A DNA stretch of 44,121 nucleotides from an uncultured Gammaproteobacteria bacterium (GTDB lineage Bacteria; Pseudomonadota; Gammaproteobacteria; Pseudomonadales; Pseudohongiellaceae), in assembly GCA_913031035.1 (NCBI GenBank), contig CAJWGN010000012.1, forward strand, positions 1 to 44,121, in the 5' to 3' direction. The notes below the pieces were generated by a model. It did not search any database. It worked only from the letters and a program-made list of their open reading frames with translations, and was not told where the DNA came from. How positions within the stretch are numbered: the first letter of the stretch is position 1; each line of letters opens with the position of its first letter. Shown here piece by piece: positions 43,056 through 44,121 of this stretch. Made by a program: the position numbers and the translations under genes.

Positions 43056-44105
43056 ATGACATTAAGATTTCTTTTTTTAGCTATAGTGGCTTGTTTTTCA
43101 TCTTATTCCTGGGCTCAGACAGTTAGTATATCTGGCGGGAGCCGAACGATCTCTGACACTGATGGTAAGGCGGGTGAATTCGTCACCGTTACCGCGAGTG
43201 CAACAGTCACTACAGGGAGCATTGTCTCAACACAATGGTCGGTAAACGGTTCGTTATTGGCGACTGGCACGAGCACCACCCTTGCATTGCCCGATGGCCC
43301 TGCGGATGTCACTTTTAAAGCGACCGATGATAAAGATGCTTTTACAACTGAGACTGTAACAATCACGGTGAAAGGTGATTCGACGGAGAGAGATGCTTTA
43401 ATAGCTCTTTATAATTCGACTAATGGTGACAACTGGTTAAAGAAAACAGGTTGGCTGGGAGCAGCCGGAACCGAGTGTGACTGGTTTGGGATTGATTGCT
43501 CGGATGGGCAGGTGCAGAGTATTTTTCTTTCTAGTAACAGCCTGTCGGGAGTATTGCCGAAAGAGCTTAATTCTTTTTCTAAATTGAATACTTTTGTTGT
43601 TGGGGATAATTCTATAACGGGCTCGCTATCAGCTCTCTCGAGTATGTCTACACTCAGAAATTTAGACCTTCGTAATAATTTGTTTTCGGGGACGATACCA
43701 CAGTCATTGTTAGTGTTAGGTATGCCTACTTTTTTAACTTCTGGTAATGAAGGCCTTGAAAATGTTCTGCCCATAGCCAGTATTTCAGGCGGTAGTCGTT
43801 CGGTGAAGGATACCGATGGGGTGGCAGGGGAGTCCGTTAACTTTATGGGAACTATCTTTGATCACGAGTTTAGCGGAAATAATAAGGCCTATAAAATCCC
43901 TATAACTACTGAGTGGTTGGTGAACGGTTCAGTTTTGTCTAGTGAGCCAGGGAAAAACTCTACTAGCTATAAAATTGACTTAAAATTAGTTGATGGAACG
44001 AATACTGTGGTCCTCAGGGTAACTGATCATCAAAAAGCGATTGCTACTGATACGGTTATAATTACGGTGGGCAAGAAGCAAGATGATAAGTTGGACAAAA
44101 ATTAA
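43056..44105 (+). CDS. Secreted leucine-rich-repeat protein with flanking PKD-like domains
   Basis: 349 aa, complete. Signal peptide MTLRFLFLAIVACFSSYSWA, cleaved before QT. Then a PKD/Ig-like beta domain opening with SISGGSRTISDTDGKAGE. Then a plant-type LRR N-cap (DALIALYNSTNGDNW ... TECDWFGIDCSDGQV, with two Cys) and three to four LRRs (IFLSSNSLSGVLPKEL; LDLRNNLFSGTIPQSL). Then a second beta domain opening SISGGSRSVKDTDGVAGE, a copy of the first. It ends KKQDDKLDKN. Probably an extracellular or surface adhesion/recognition protein. Its base use is more AT-rich than the neighbours', in keeping with transfer. Confidence 0.82.
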   Translation: MTLRFLFLAIVACFSSYSWAQTVSISGGSRTISDTDGKAGEFVTVTASATVTTGSIVSTQWSVNGSLLATGTSTTLALPDGPADVTFKATDDKDAFTTETVTITVKGDSTERDALIALYNSTNGDNWLKKTGWLGAAGTECDWFGIDCSDGQVQSIFLSSNSLSGVLPKELNSFSKLNTFVVGDNSITGSLSALSSMSTLRNLDLRNNLFSGTIPQSLLVLGMPTFLTSGNEGLENVLPIASISGGSRSVKDTDGVAGESVNFMGTIFDHEFSGNNKAYKIPITTEWLVNGSVLSSEPGKNSTSYKIDLKLVDGTNTVVLRVTDHQKAIATDTVIITVGKKQDDKLDKN

Positions 44106-44121
44106 CCCTAGTGAAATTTCC

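Noticed and set aside
1-44121. CRISPR arrays, tRNA or rRNA genes, complete transposons
   Set aside because: I found no spaced direct-repeat array, no cloverleaf-like sequence with a recognisable anticodon arm, and no transposase or integrase reading frame. Only short tandem repeats were seen.

Overview
The window looks like a chromosomal segment of a marine gammaproteobacterium of the Cellvibrionales/Halieaceae/Spongiibacteraceae kind. This is an inference from gene content: divergent tesA/ybbA, a Bcp-PdxJ operon, HspQ, CobB, abundant exported proteins, acyl-CoA catabolism and a TonB receptor. No rRNA, tRNA, intact IS element or CRISPR array was seen.

Layout. 1-2.5 kb: a ybbA-ybbP type ABC exporter (permease cut by the left edge) divergent from a tesA-type SGNH esterase, then a GNAT acetyltransferase. 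2.7-5.5 kb: an MFS transporter, a zinc-ribbon/HEXXH membrane protein and an exported protein of unknown function. 5.6-9.2 kb: bcp, an esterase and pdxJ (one operon), divergent from a CobB sirtuin and an exported thioredoxin-fold protein. 9.2-11.4 kb: apparently empty, but it holds decayed genes: a FixJ/LuxR-type response regulator (+) and the C-terminus of a methyl-accepting chemotaxis protein (-). 11.4-16.6 kb: an anchored alpha/beta hydrolase facing a three-gene exported cluster (TonB-dependent receptor, Asp-box propeller with a CECC motif, thioredoxin). 17.4-22.6 kb: STAS protein, YbgC-type thioesterase, HspQ, an SDR without the usual catalytic Tyr paired with a GST-kappa-type isomerase, an exported protein and a second MFS transporter.

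22.6-35.5 kb is a CoA-linked catabolic island: haloalkane dehalogenase, acyl-CoA ligase, acyl-CoA dehydrogenase, thiolase, HSD10-like SDR, alpha-methylacyl-CoA racemase, enoyl-CoA hydratase, DoxX and an ABM-domain monooxygenase. Together these could activate and beta-oxidise (methyl-branched) acyl chains. Within it lie a genuine-looking formylglycine-generating enzyme and a frameshifted membrane-GGDEF gene. A pair of paralogous exported proteins of unknown function sits at 25.5 and 37.4 kb. 35.8-42.0 kb: AGCS amino-acid symporter, S9 lipoprotein peptidase and long-form PurC.

42.0-44.1 kb has a different character: a frameshifted phage-type small gene, three 11-bp repeats, a TATAAT box abutting a perfect 24-bp palindrome, a chain of abutting mini-ORFs, and a secreted leucine-rich-repeat protein flanked by duplicated PKD-like domains. 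This is the most accessory-looking part. Start sites were moved from the longest ORF where a ribosome-binding site or neighbouring gene argued for it.
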